Positions 10,134 through 22,200 of a stretch of 62,763 bases of DNA are shown here, piece after piece. The notes under the pieces were generated by a model. It was not told the DNA's origin. It made no database searches and worked only from the letters and a program-made list of their open reading frames with translations. Numbering within the stretch: the first letter of the stretch is position 1; every line of letters begins with the position of its first letter. The stretch is from Spirogloea muscicola (lineage: Eukaryota > Streptophyta > Zygnematophyceae > Spirogloeales > Spirogloeaceae): positions 8,281-71,043 of the forward strand of contig WELB01000364.1 of NCBI GenBank assembly GCA_009602725.1, written 5' to 3'. Both the position numbers and the translations under genes were made by a program.

Positions 10134-10664
10134 CCTCCCCTGAGGGTGTGACGAGGGTCGCCCCCAGGGCCCTCCCCCGGAGGGGCGGGCCTGACAAGGG
10201 GACACGACAAATACAACAGGCTGGCACACGGGGCCAGAGGCCTGTAGCGCGAGTCCAAGGGACTAGCGCCAAGAGGCCGGCGCGCGAGTCCAAGGGACTG
10301 GCACGCTGCACAGCATGAGTCCAAGGGACTAGCGCCAAGAGGCCGGCGCGTGAGTCCAAGGGACTGAGGCCATGCGGACACAGCACCGAGGCCATGCAGC
10401 CATGAGGCCGAGAGAGCTGGTCAATCCGGTCGGCCCGCGGGGCGCCATCCTGAAGGAGAGCTGACCCAGCCGGCCGGCCTGCAGGGCGTGAGCCCGAGGC
10501 GTGCCGACAGGGTACGTAGCCCGGGACCCTCGAACCATACTTAGTTAGCTACACGGAGTGCAGCCAAGCTACCCGCACCGTTTGGGACTCCAAACGGTAA
10601 ATACGCTACGCTCATGTAAGATTATCGCGCGCCGTTGGCACCTTCAAACGGCGGAAACGTTACA
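10134..10664 (-). mobile_element. LTR B, truncated, abutting LTR A
   Basis: Same orientation and sequence as LTR A, starting TGTAACGTTTCCGCCGTTTG at 10664. It is cut off after its CACACCCTCAGG block exactly where LTR A begins. It has a local expansion of the 'AGTCCAAGGGACT(A/G)GCGCC' segment (four copies at about 10250-10360). Confidence 0.55.
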
Positions 10665-10665
10665 G

Positions 10666-10745
10666 ATGAGGTGTCTAGTTTCCAGGCATTTGTCAAGCCA
10701 TTCCTGCTGCATTGACATTTCAGTCCTGTAAACATCGTCTCACGT
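10666..10745 (+). repeat. Dispersed repeat shared with 45980-46060
   Basis: GTGTCTAGT-TCCAGGCAT, CAAGCCATT and GCATTGACATT occur here and again near 45980-46050. Both copies lie in retroelement-rich sequence. Confidence 0.45.
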
Positions 10746-11000
10746 GCACTGCGTGAGCCTGGAAACGTTGGAAGGAGATGGACTGCTGCAAGAGGATACC
10801 TGGGCAAGCAAACCGGCGGCATTGCAGCCAGGCAGCTCTGCTCCCTCCCCTCACGAACCTCCTCCGACGCCATGCATGGCATCCTACTTGAAACCGGCTT
10901 CTCGGTGGCCTCGGAGAATTTCTCGTATGTGCCGCTCCAGCCGAATGATGCGGCTGCCGATATTGAAAGAGCGGCTGTAATAACCAGCCAGGTGCATACG
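10745..11000 (+). mobile_element. LINE fragment
   Basis: One plus frame reads AMHGILLETGFSVASENF. This is close to the segment before the endonuclease in the other LINE copies (AMHGILVEAG, AMQGVFLEAG). Both sides are lost. Confidence 0.45.
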
Positions 11001-11082
11001 AAAGGTATTCATAACGGAGCGACAGGCTAGGCAGACAGGACGCTCTGAGTACCCCCGTGTCAGCAGTAGAAAGTCAGATGAT

Positions 11083-11620
11083 GTAACGTTCCCTCCGTTT
11101 GAGACTGCCAACGGTGCCGGTAACCTTACATGATCGTATCGTATCTACCGTTTGGAAGTCCCAACCGGTACTGGTAGCTTGGCTCCACTATGTGTAGCTA
11201 AGTACGGTCCGAGGCCCCGGGCTCCGTACCGCACGTGCTCAGGAGGCGCCGCTTTGCGCCTCCTTGCAGCCGCCCAAGTCGCCGCTCTCCGTATCCCCTT
11301 CGTCCGGCCCGCCCCTTCGGGGGAGGGCCTTGGGGGCGACCCTCGTCACACCCTCGGGGGAGGTATAGCAGATGGTACGCTTTATAAGTAGTAGACCTTG
11401 GCCAGGCTCCCCAGTCTGACCAACGCCGAGAGAGACACAGCCCTGCTGCTGCCTAGCCAGCTCCGCTGCTGCCTGCTGCCGCCGCAGCCGCCACAGGTCT
11501 GCTGCTGCCGCCTGCTGCCCAGCCCCTCGCCGCACCTCGTCACTACGGGCCCCGCCGGCTCTCAGTAAGTCTATGGTAGAGTCACCGCCCTAGGGCGGTG
11601 CCTCAGGATAAGACTGCTGC
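11083..11620 (+). mobile_element. LTR C and leader
   Basis: It begins TGTAACGTTCCCTCCGTTTG and follows the same order as LTRs A and B on the opposite strand, including CTACCGTTTGG, GTGTAGCTAAGTACGG and CCCTCGTCACACCC. A TATA-like TTTATAAG lies at about 11388, followed by GAGAGAGACACAG. Past that is a (CTG)-rich leader and the 18-bp palindrome at 11583-11600. No gag/pol was found downstream. Confidence 0.5.
11583..11600. repeat. Perfect 18-bp palindrome
   Basis: CACCGCCCTAGGGCGGTG is its own reverse complement. It sits just after LTR C. Confidence 0.75.
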
Positions 11621-12124
11621 ACTCTATGCGTGTATGTGCGTTGGCGTTCTCCTGTGTGAGGATTGTCTCCTAAACACCCTATGCTCGCATTCAAACCAGG
11701 ACATTCTGACCCTACCTGTGTGATTAGGGACAGGGATGCTACGTGCCGCCTGGGGCCAAGACGCCACCAAGCTTGTCGGGGCCGAGCATGACGGAAGCAT
11801 GCGAGGCCACCCGTACAAGCCTGGACGGAACGACGACAGCACGAGTGCCCGGGCCGTTCGTTCCGTCCAGCACGGGGCTAACGGCCATAAGACCTGAGTA
11901 AGTTCTGGGGAACTTGCCCACAACTGTCCGAACACCATTTAAGCATTAACAGCACTGTTTGGCGCTCACAAGATGGGAACGTTGTACACACGCGGTAGCA
12001 GGACACAGTACCCAAAGGTATCGAAAGTCCAGGAAGTGCTGCACTTAGTTCGTGGCACCGCTGGTCAGCTTGAAAGTTCAGCAGCAGAAGCAACGAGGAC
12101 CACCAACCCCGTAACACCCGTAGT

Positions 12125-12420
12125 TTTCCATGGCCAGAGTAAAAGTAATTGCCAGCATGCTGGTCCTTGTACTTATGTCACTTCTTTCCTTCGGCCACCT
12201 TCGCAGCATAGCCGGTCTCAGAATCAATGAGGCCCTTCTTCCGGAAGCTGTTGGTGAGGACCACGTCCATGAGGAGCCGCCTGCCACCTCTCAAGGGGAC
12301 CCCCACTTGATCGACACACCCAAATCCGCCAGCTAGAGGTTGACGGTCTCCACGCCAGGCGGGTCGACCTGCTGGCCACTCCACTGGCTGGCGGACCGCG
12401 GACCTATTCCTAGATGCGGT
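12125..12420. mobile_element. Two LINE endonuclease scraps in opposite orientation
   Basis: Minus strand (about 12300-12180): LLMDVVLTNSF and AAKVAEGKK, the second half of the endonuclease core. Plus strand (about 12335-12410): RRVDLLATPLAGGPR, the first half. They meet near 12335 and cannot belong to one reading unit. Confidence 0.5.
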
Positions 12421-12745
12421 GTGTAACGTCCCCCCATTTTGAAAGAGCCAAACGGTCCAGTAAGCGGCTTCACGCGCGCCACGCGTTAGTCACGCGCGGC
12501 ACGCGCCAGTCCCTGGACTTGTGTCCCATTTCGTCAGGCTCGCGCCATGCGCAGCCCGCAGTACGCATGGGACGCGCCCCGCATCCTCATTGTGCGGGTC
12601 CGCCATTCCGGGGGCCGGACTTGGGGGCGACCCGCGCCAGTCCTATTCCCATTGTGCGGGTCCGCCCCTCCGGGGGCCGGACCTTGGGGCTACCCTCGTC
12701 ACACCCTCGGGGGTGTAGGAGCTGGATCGCCAGCCAGGCACCGGC
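12421..12745 (+). mobile_element. LTR D, diverged
   Basis: Starts TGTAACGTCCCCCCATTTTG, comparable to LTR C. It ends with the same GGGGCCGGAC, CCTCGTCACACCCTCGGGGG block. The middle has diverged. Confidence 0.4.
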
Positions 12746-13009
12746 CTTTGGTGAGGTAAAGGAGGAGACCCACCAACACAGGCTCAGGCAACCTGAAAAC
12801 CCAATCTAGTGCTCTGTGGGATCGGAGGAGATGGGGGGGGTGGTTGAGGTGGCATGTCTAACACCAGTGTGCTTTATCACATAGACGCGATGCTAGAGGG
12901 CTGCTTAATCCCATACTGGGACAGCTCAGGGCAGTTTTATCCCATATGGTGCGCTGCTTGCTCCCGTTCGATTCCTTCGCTGCGCCCTCGCCAAGTCTCC
13001 CCCTCCCAT

Positions 13010-13330
13010 TGACGTTCACGCAGCTTTTGGCACTCGGTAGCTCGAACTCGTCCGGTTCGCGCGCGGCGCTGGAACCCGCCGTTACCACGGGGAGCAGGCT
13101 GACTTCAACGCAGCAGGCTCTCTCGCGCAGGTGTATCGCATGCGTGTGTCGGCCTCGCTGCAGCGAGTCAATGGCACGCGCGTTGCATCTGCGTGCCGGC
13201 CGAGCTTTGGCTGCAGCCTCTGGCTCTGGCCAGGGGACCCGCTACCTGGAGACTAGTTTGTCCAACCTGCGGCTGCTCAACAGAGCTTTTCAAGTGCTTC
13301 ATGCTACCTGAAATTGTGTGCTTCGGAATT
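13010..13330 (+). mobile_element. LINE tail fragment
   Basis: The plus strand shows MARALHLRAGRALAAASGSG, GQGTRY and SNLRLLNRAF, a diverged C-terminal motif. Upstream in other frames is YHGEQADFNAAGSLAQVYRM. A hairpin unit follows at about 13355-13400. Confidence 0.6.
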
Positions 13331-13399
13331 TGATCTGGCCCCTTCGTTCTTTTCCCTGGGCTGGCCTCTCACACCCACCGCCCTTCACTGGAAGCGTCT

Positions 13400-14302
13400 C
13401 TTCTGTCGTGGTGGACGGGTGGCGGACGAGGTCGGCCGTCAGAGGCGCAGGCATTCCGGCACTCCCACTCTGAAAAGGAGTAGCAGCTACTCCAGAGGCT
13501 ACTTTGGAGAAGTAGCTGCTTCGAGATGTTGCTCAGTCGATTCTGACGACTCCCTCTGTCGCAATTATTGGCTGCATCCAAGAGCTACCATTTGCCGGCC
13601 TTCTCCATTCCTGCCCTCAGCTGCACAGTTGCCCATCTTCGTAGAACCAGCACATCGCCCCGACATATCGTGTGTTTTCCAGGTCAGCTCATGGTGGCAT
13701 ACACAGATCACACCAACACAGGAAGATAGTTACTCTCTTAAAGGGGGTCAAGTGCTGTGAATGCCCAACCCGAACAGACAAGACAGGCACCACCCACACC
13801 GAGACTGGGTGGCAGCCATAGCTAGCACGCAAGGCAGTTGCCTCGATCAAGGAGAAGCTCGGAGTACTGGGCCACCCCCTCTCATAGTGGAGCGCTCCTA
13901 CAGCCCACTTGGCAAGCTGAATGAGTTTCCCAGCCCCGTCGTTGTTCACCAGATTCCACGTCTAATTCAAGAAGCATGGATTAATGTGTATTGGCATCGT
14001 AGCGTCCTTGAAAGTAAGTATCGGCTCATTGAGCTGTTTGTCAGTGCTACATGCGGAGCATTACTTATTTCCACCCTGTGAGTGCAACACCAGCTGCCAC
14101 CGCACGAGAGCCTGAGCGGTGGCTTTGCCGGATGCCTCGAGTACATTGGCACGGGCTTATTAATCTGCTACAGAAGAGCAGGATAGAAGCAGCAGCAGTG
14201 GCGGTGATTGGCGCCACGCTGACCGGCAGAGGCGGGAGCCTAGTCATGCGAGCAGCACAGGCAGCGGCAGCGGCAGCATGCCGTGCACAGGGCACCGCGT
14301 CA
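13400..14302. other. No recognisable gene
   Basis: Intergenic DNA on the 3' side of the minus-strand mosaic gene. Open frames are short and carry no domain that I recognise. Confidence 0.4.
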
Positions 14303-16235
14303 TTAGGTGGCCATGCAGCCGGCAATGCACAGAGTAAAGTAGGTGATGCCATTCAAGTCTCCAGTCGTGCCCCAGCAGCAGGCAGCGCAGTAATTGATAT
14401 CCCTGTACTTAGGATATGGGCAGTACGGGTATGTTTTGCAGTAGCGAAAACCTGGATCAGGGAAACCTCCAAAGCACTTGCCGCGGCACGCATACACGCA
14501 TGCTGCAGGGTGAGGATGAGAGACAATTGTCAGTATGTAGTGGCCTGTTACTGGCACATGTGGTAGTGTGCTGAACTGGAAATGTGGCCAACTGAGGGAG
14601 AGAAGCAGAAAGGGGAGAGGGAGAATTATAATAGGGAGAATATAGGAGAGACAGAGGGAGAGAGAGAGAGGGCGGGGCAAGAGAGGAGGGAAGAGAGGGA
14701 GAGAGAGGGCGAGGCGGCCTGGAGAAAAAGAGGGTGATAGGCGAGAGAGACAGGAGAGGGAGAGGGAGAGGGCGAGAGAGAGGGAAGAGGGGGGGGGGGT
14801 TGGGGAGACAAAGATTAGAGAGAGTACTGAAGAGCTCAAACAGGCGGCACACAAGAGGATGGACGAAGGGGGAGGAGGGGAGGAGGCGGAGGCAGCACTC
14901 ACAGTCACAGCGGCCGTAGTACCAGGGGTCAGCGTGGTTACAAGTGACCTGGCAAGCGGAACTGTATGTCACGCCGTTGGCTGCACACAAGAACGAGTCT
15001 AACGGGCCCGGCTGGCATGTCGCGCAGTTGATGCCCTGCGGAGCTGCCAAATATACCAGCGCACAACTCTCAGCAGCCATCATGATCGTGGCAGCCTGCC
15101 AACCAACATAAGCAGAAATATTGGCAGCAGTTATGCTTCACAATGGCCGATATGAGGAGGACAAGGCAGAGAGCTGGGGAGGCCCCAGAAAAGGTGGGGA
15201 GGTCTGGGAGGAGGGAGAAGGGGTGGGGAGGAAGGAAAGGGGGGGCTTACACCGGCAGGGTATAAGGAGCACAGAGCCAGGCAGAAGCAAGGTGGGATTA
15301 AAGATATCATTGAGGTAAAGAATTGCAGCGGCCGTGACAGCTGTGCCACACTGCGCCACATACTGCTGCACCACGCCCGAAAGCGTGTCCCCTGCTGTCA
15401 CGTAGTATGGCGTGAAGCCGCTGCATAGGCAGGACTAGTAGTGTCAGAGTGCAGCTCGGCCATGCGTCATCAGCGCAGCGGAGCCACCAGCCCTGCAGCC
15501 CACCTTTCGGTGACAGCCTCGGGGTACTGGAGGCAGATCTCCTGGCCGCTTGCGATGAGGTTGCACAGCTTTCCAGGGTTGAGCAGTCGGAAGTCGAGCA
15601 GTGTCAGGTTGTTGGACACCAGGAGGGTGTGGCACGTGTCGCCGTCCTCAACCATGTACTTACCGGACTCCGGGCACTGCAGGCCGTCACCATCCGTCGC
15701 CGTTGTTGGCTGCACACAAACCTGCACCGCGGCCACACACATCGCCTCGGCGGGCACCTCGTAAGTGTGGTTGGCCAGCAATCAGCTTTCGTGAGAGGCA
15801 CAATCAGCGTCAGCAAGCTGCTCACGGTCAAAGTGCGGAGCTCACTACAGTGTCGTGACCTGACCAGACATCGAGGCAAGGCCCTATCTTGTTTGTGTCA
15901 AATCTGTATGCAACAATTATCAGGCTTCCTACTTCCTGAATGTGAACAGGCAAAGCATTGGACAATGAAGGACTCCTGACATGCTGAGTTCTGTGGGTCC
16001 CATATAAAAATCTGATAATCTGTCTTCCATAGAGCTGCCTGCTGTGCATCTCTACAGCGAGCGGGCGGGCAGCAGCAAACCGTGGTGTTGGAGGGCAGGG
16101 GCTGCGAGCAGTTCGTGAGGGGGTTGAGAGTGGTGAATGAGCTCAGTGGAATTGGAAACCGTGCAACAACAGATGCACACGATGTGCCAACCTGGGGATC
16201 AGACCCGACCAGGTAGTATCGCGCACACGGGTTTT
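14303..16235 (-). other. Three LysM domains and two Kazal-like modules
   Basis: LysM 1 (16235 down): CARYYLVGSDPQVGTSCASV, then LNPLTNCSQPLPSNTTVCC. LysM 2 (about 15675-15510): GKYMVEDGDTCHTLL, then LLNPGKLCNLIASGQEICL. LysM 3 (15420-15251): YYVTAGDTLSGVV, then YLNDIFNPTLLLPGSVLLIP. These show the GDT and NP...GQ hallmarks, and the first two have the Cys pattern of eukaryotic LysM. Kazal-like 1: FLCAANGVTYSSACQVTC. Kazal-like 2: GDLNGITYFTLCIAGC at the very C-terminus. The splice phases between LysM 2, LysM 3 and both Kazal exons agree; only the LysM 1 to LysM 2 join is unresolved. Confidence 0.75.
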
Positions 16236-19200
16236 CTGGTGGCCCACGCCAGCACATTGTCAGTACACTAAAGGAAGTGAAGTACTTCCGAGGTCAATGC
16301 ACTTCAACACAACCCGCATCCAAGAGGATGACTGTACAAAGCTGGTATAGCCAAGGAACACGGTCAGCTGTCTTAAGTGAGGTCGAGGTCTGTCGACTTC
16401 TGCGCAATTAAGCATTGGGACCCAGATTATTTGGTGGTGGGAGAAGGTAGTGGCTGTGCTGAGGAGGTAGTGAGCAGAAGAAGTGTGAGCTGTCCACTCA
16501 CCAGTCTGGCAAGATGCTCTGCCTGTCACAGGCGATGGAACGCTGGTGTAGCCCGTTGGGCAGCGGCAGTCCATGCCGCCAAAGCCGTTCGACTCACACA
16601 TGCCGCCGGCACCACATGGGTTGGTCTTACACAGACATGGGTTGCTTGGACACGAAAGGAGCACACACGTTGGGAGGCCCGTGACAGTGTTGTTGGTAGT
16701 CGAGATGTAGCCCGGCGGACACGCACAGCTGTAACCAAGTGTGCCATTGGCCGTGCAATTACCACGGCCGCAGGGATTGGGACGGCAGGGGTTTGCAATG
16801 CCGCCAGGCATGAGCACCGGGTAGATGGGCGTGCTACGCATCATGCCACAAAGGCCGGTACCGGCCACCATGGGCAGGCGAATGTAGCCGCCCTCGCCCC
16901 AGGTGGCACCCCACGAGTTGCGCACGAATCACACGGGCACCGCAAGAGTTGTATCATAGCCCACTACCACGACGGCGTGATTGAGGTCCTCGCCACATAC
17001 GCCTGAGAACGTGCCCTGTGGTTCAAGCAGAAAAGGTAGGGACAATGATTTGGTGCAGTGACAAGAGTCAGATAGGGGAAAAGCCAGGCACATGAAATTG
17101 AGACGTGAGGAGGAGAGGGGGGGAAGGGAGAGGGTGTGCTCGACGGCAACAAATTCGCACTTACATACGTCAAGAGCTACCAAATAATTGAACCAACATA
17201 ATGCCTGTTAATTGTGGACTACTGAGCTGAGAGGGACTGGCGGCCAGAGGTTGGAGGGGGAAGGTAAGGAGCAGAGGCTGACATTGATGTAGGCCTGAAT
17301 GTCATTTTGATCGGCCTGTATGGCAACAATGATGGGCTGCATGCTGACCGCCTGCATGAGCGAGAAGGCGTCCTCCGCAGGCACAGACTCCCAGCCGGCC
17401 ACGCGCGCTGTCTGCTTGATGCCTGCTCCCTGCATGAGTTGCTGGAATCGACATGTCATTGCAAAGGAGAAGACTGTCTACAAGGTGGGCACCCAAGAAA
17501 GAGCAAAGTTGCCTCAAGTAATGTCATGTAAAACTAGGGGCCAGGGCTCAGGCTTGCAATAATCGGGCCAGGTAAGAAGAAATAGAGGTTGGGGGGCGCG
17601 CTTTGGAGGAGGTTAGAATCATCATCAACCAATCATCATCAACCATCAACCATTGACAAACATGTCTATAAGACTTGACGAGTGACTAACAATTCTCGGA
17701 GAAAGTAAACGTGGAGAACTGCAACATGGGGGCCAAGACAAGTACGGTGGGCAGCAGGCAGGTCTCATTGCGGCCATCATAGGGGTACTGGTCTTCTGTT
17801 GCAATGCTATTATTCGCGATGTAGTCGATGGCGCTCGCTGGCCATCCGCCTGTGCACCCTGCCTTGTTGACCTGGCGCATAATATAGGGCACAATCCGGG
17901 GTGTCAGGGGAGGGGAGCAAGAGCTGGTCAAGGTAAAGGTCCAGACAAGGGGTTGCAGTACTCAACGCGCCAGCCAGGTGGTTCATAGCGATGGCCGCCA
18001 AGATGAACTAGGATGGTCCATGAACCTCTTAGAGTACGTTTCAGAGCACCATGTGTGACCTTACGTATTTGTGACAATATATATTACAATCAGTGCATGC
18101 GACTAGAAATTACCGTGCAGTCAAGGAGCTGCTGCTCGGAGAGATCAGGCAGGACGCCAGTAGCTATAGCGACAAGCGACGACACAGCAGCTGTTGCAGA
18201 AAACGCCCAGCAGCTGTCTGCACAATCAGGCAGAAAGGCGAAGAGAAGGTCAGAGAAAATAACCAATGGTTGCAAAAAGAAGCTGAAGGAAAGGGCAGTC
18301 TTTTCCACAGCATCTCATTCACTACCAGTCAGCAGCATTCCTCGTCGACTCTACCAACATAAGAAAGTGACAGTATTGCAACCTTTGGTTCTGTAGATAT
18401 AATTTAGTCACAGTAATTAGTTCCAAACTGTCCTCCCAATTGTCACTCTGCTTATCGTGAAGAGTGAGAGCTACTCTGACTCTGCCGGCTTACCACAGCT
18501 GTCCAGCTGATTCTTGATCGGCGGCACAGTAGGCGGCTGCGCTCTGCGGTGATCCATCCTGGGCGGCGGAAGCACAGAGCCATACCGGTAGTTGAAGGAC
18601 GCCGTCTCAGATGCCTGATCGAGTCCCCGTAGACCGAGGCGGTTCGGATACGTCACTGCACCAACGGATGGCGAGAGGAAGGAGACCATGCATGGATGAA
18701 GAATGTTGAGAGGATTAGGTGCGAGGGCAGGACACTGAGACTTACACTATGAACATACGCCCTGAAGGAAGAGGAGCACTTGGCTTGAGAAAGGAAGAGG
18801 GGGAAGGGGAGAGGGACAACGGAGTTGCATGTGAAAATAATCTGATAATGAGACTGGGAGGGGGAGTTAACAGGTAGGGAGCAAAGAGCGAGCCAAGATG
18901 ACAGGAAGAGCGGGAGCAAAGGTGAATAGAATCATGCATATGAAGAGAGATGCTATAAAGATGTGGGTTATGGGAGAGTGGTGACTGATGGAGTGGGCAA
19001 CAAGAGAGAGGGAGAACAGGGTGATAGGAAGTGCTCACGGATAGGCTCAGCGACGCCCTTCTGGTGCTCTTGGCACTCCTCAAGAGACCGCTGGCCGGCC
19101 ACAAATGTCGCGCTTGCATTGGACCCTTTGATGACCGTCGCGTTTGTAAAGCAGTTGTGATTGAAATCGGCATAGGAGATACCAGGTGCAAATATCCTAT

Positions 19201-22200
19201 TTACGGGGTAGGAAGCATTGAAGAAATTGTACGAGATGTCTATGTACGACAGCGCTTGCGGCAGCACGTAGCTAACAATCTTTATTGGGAATGGCCCCGT
19301 GAATGAGTTGTATGAAAGGTCCCTGCACGCAACACCAGCTACATGCTCGTTTGTCAATCCTGACCGAGCATCAGCAGCGACTTGACCATCTTCTGAAGGC
19401 TGCTCATTGCGGCTCCTGGACTACTTCTGTCGGCACTGGAGGAGATTGAGGCCAAAGTGCCAGAAGCAGGCCAATACACTGCATCGGAAGCTTGATACTA
19501 TCCTGCAACTGCGACTGTCCAAGGATAGCTCGAAGCACCAACATATAATCAGGAACATTGGGTGTTCCTGGACCTCCATTGCGTTTTCCTAGCCTTGCAA
19601 ATACCTGTTGGATTAGCAGGCTTCCTGTTCTTACACAAGAGTCTCAGGCTTGGCTTTCGCAGAAGGCTAGCTTCAGCTGCTGATCGAGCGAGAGGGAGGG
19701 AGGGGGCCTCACAGCGTCTTGATGTGGTTGTTGAGCTTCCCAAGCCCTGGAATAATGGACCCCGAGAAGTTGTTGTTGTTGAGCCGCCTGCCCACCCACC
19801 CGCATGGCATGCTCAGAGGAGCATGGTCAAGTATCTGGTGTAGGCCTGTTGTGCCTTCTGCCTAGACCCAATCTAGGCTCAGCATGCACTTCGACTTTAA
19901 CCGTCAACTTTGTGCGGTGAGAAGGTGCAGAGGCGAACTCACAGGAAGCGCATGTCAGTGAAGTTGGTGAAGGAGTCTGGGATGGGCCCTAACATGCTGT
20001 TGTCATTCAGGTACCTGGCCGCACTCGCGCACCAGCTTCAATACTGGGTGTGAACGCACGGGTGACAGGAAGAAGAAAGACAGGAGGGCTGACAGGAGGG
20101 CTAAAACAAGGAGGGGTCCTGGGAGCTCACAAGGCCGTGAGACTGGGGAAGCGACCAAATTGATCAGGGATGCGCCCAGTGAACAAGTTGTTGTGCAGCC
20201 GACTGTTGGTGGGCCACAATGAGCGCGAGTCAGGCAGAATATAGTTGCCCAGTCCAGGGGAGGACTGAGGTGCAACAACAAAGTGGTGCACCTTCGAAAC
20301 AGAATGGGATGGAGAGTACAGACTCCATAAAGTTGAACAGTGTCCACACTTCGTCGTCAGAGAAGTGCAATCCTGAACTCTAGCAGCGATGGACTACGTT
20401 CTCACAGAAATTTGAGCGCAGGCGGTATCGTGGTGCCGCCTATGACATTTATCGGGCCGGAGATGCTGTTAAAGGATAGGTCCCTGCAAGCTCCCGACGG
20501 CCACCTCGTAGTCAGCAGCCGCAGCAAGTGGCGCATGCACAGCGACGGGGCAGGGGCAAGCACGGCTGCTCGCCTTGGTGAGACCAGTAAGAGATAGGAA
20601 GCACTTACACATCTCGCAGATTCGTGTAATTGAGCCAGTCATTCGTTAGGCGCCCAATAAATCTGTTGTTGTTCAGGTAGAGGCTGCACCAAGAATAATA
20701 CAAAAAGCACTGAAGGGAGGATGAGTTCTGGAAGGCCCTTGCTTCCTTCCTCGTGTCTCAGGTTGCTCCATACTCCTTCCTCCACCCTTACCCCTCCCCT
20801 ATCCTTCCCTGCACTCAGATTCTCACTCCCCATACTCCCCAAACCCTCCCCTTCCCTCCCTCCCTTTCCATCAAACCTCCCTCCCTTCCTTCTCTCTTCT
20901 CCCCCGATTCCCCACCAACCCAGCCCCATTGGGCTCCCCTTTCCCATTACTTGCCCCTGCTCCCTCACCAAGTACACCTATCCTTTAAGATCTCACCCTC
21001 TCACCAAACCCTCTCTCATCTCTGCTTGCTTGTGACATCCTCCATGCTGCTATGTAAGCTCAGCAGGCGAATGAATGGCCCAATGCCCTGGCCTAATGCA
21101 CAGCCTCCGATATACATCCACAACATTGTCGACTGTTGACAGTTGAAAGCAGTAGCCCATGCGCTCTAAAAAGCTTATTTAGACTACCATGCTAACCCAT
21201 AACCCCCCATTGATTGACTGCAATAATGAATTTGGCAATCGTAGGTCGGCCTTAGAGCTCACTTTACAATGGCAGGGTTGAACGGTGGAATAGTTCCAGT
21301 GAGATTGTTCCCCGCCAGGTCTCTGCAACAGAGGCCGGTGCTCGCCGTGTCAGGGTGCTGACGGCCTCTTGGGCGCGAGCCCAAGGAACGGGGTGTTTAT
21401 CATGTGGATTGTTTGATGAAAACTCACATAGTGGTGAGCGGGAGCGTCTTCAAGTTGGTCGGAATGGGCCCAACATACTGGTTATATGACAAGTCCCTGT
21501 GAACCTGCACTGAGCGTACTTTAGGAGGACAGCGGAGGAAGGAGGTTGCCTTGACCGGTGCACGCTGAGGCGCATCATTTACGACGTGGCAGAGCGAAAG
21601 AAGGGAAGGGAGGGCGTGTCAACCAGCCAAGCATGAGACCAGAGGGGGGACAGAGAGAGGAATGGACGAGAGGCAAGTGGTGAGCACAAAGAGGACAAGG
21701 ATGGCGAGATGAAGGAGGAAGACTGAAGGCAAGAGAGAAAGGGCAAGGGGGAGGAGTGGGGGACTGAAGATGACCATGAGACGGGCTAGGCTATCAGTAA
21801 GAAGGCACAAAAGAGGAAGCAAGTCAGGGCGAAGAGGGGCCAACAAGTAGTAGAGGCCGTAGAAGTTGGAGTAGTTGAGCGTAGAAGGGATGCGACTACC
21901 AGTTGCACCAAGGTAGTTATATCCCATGGTCCTGTGAAGGGGTCAGGCAGCGACAGACATCAGAACACAAGCACAGAGAGGGCGAATCAGGCCATAGCAT
22001 GGTGGAAAGACTGAGTGACAGCGTCTGTGTTCCTCTTCAGTGCAACTTGAGGATTGCTGAAGCGCTGTGCAAGATCACGTCAACAATAAGAAGTGAGGGA
22101 CATGGGCTGCGCACAGCTTCTGCAGATTTGGGTATGCCTTCCCAACGCTGTCAGATAAATATGTCAGCTGGTTGTAAGCTCCGTTCCTGGGTCCTCGTGA

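Noticed and set aside
16929-16931. TGA as a selenocysteine codon in the protease
   Set aside because: The position is normally aromatic and not catalytic. No SECIS-like element was identified, and one transition from TGG explains it.
19400-19600. Possible extra exon in the mosaic gene
   Set aside because: The minus-strand frame (NVPDYMLVLRAILGQSQLQD) has no LRR pattern, and no splice pair fits phase 2 on both sides.
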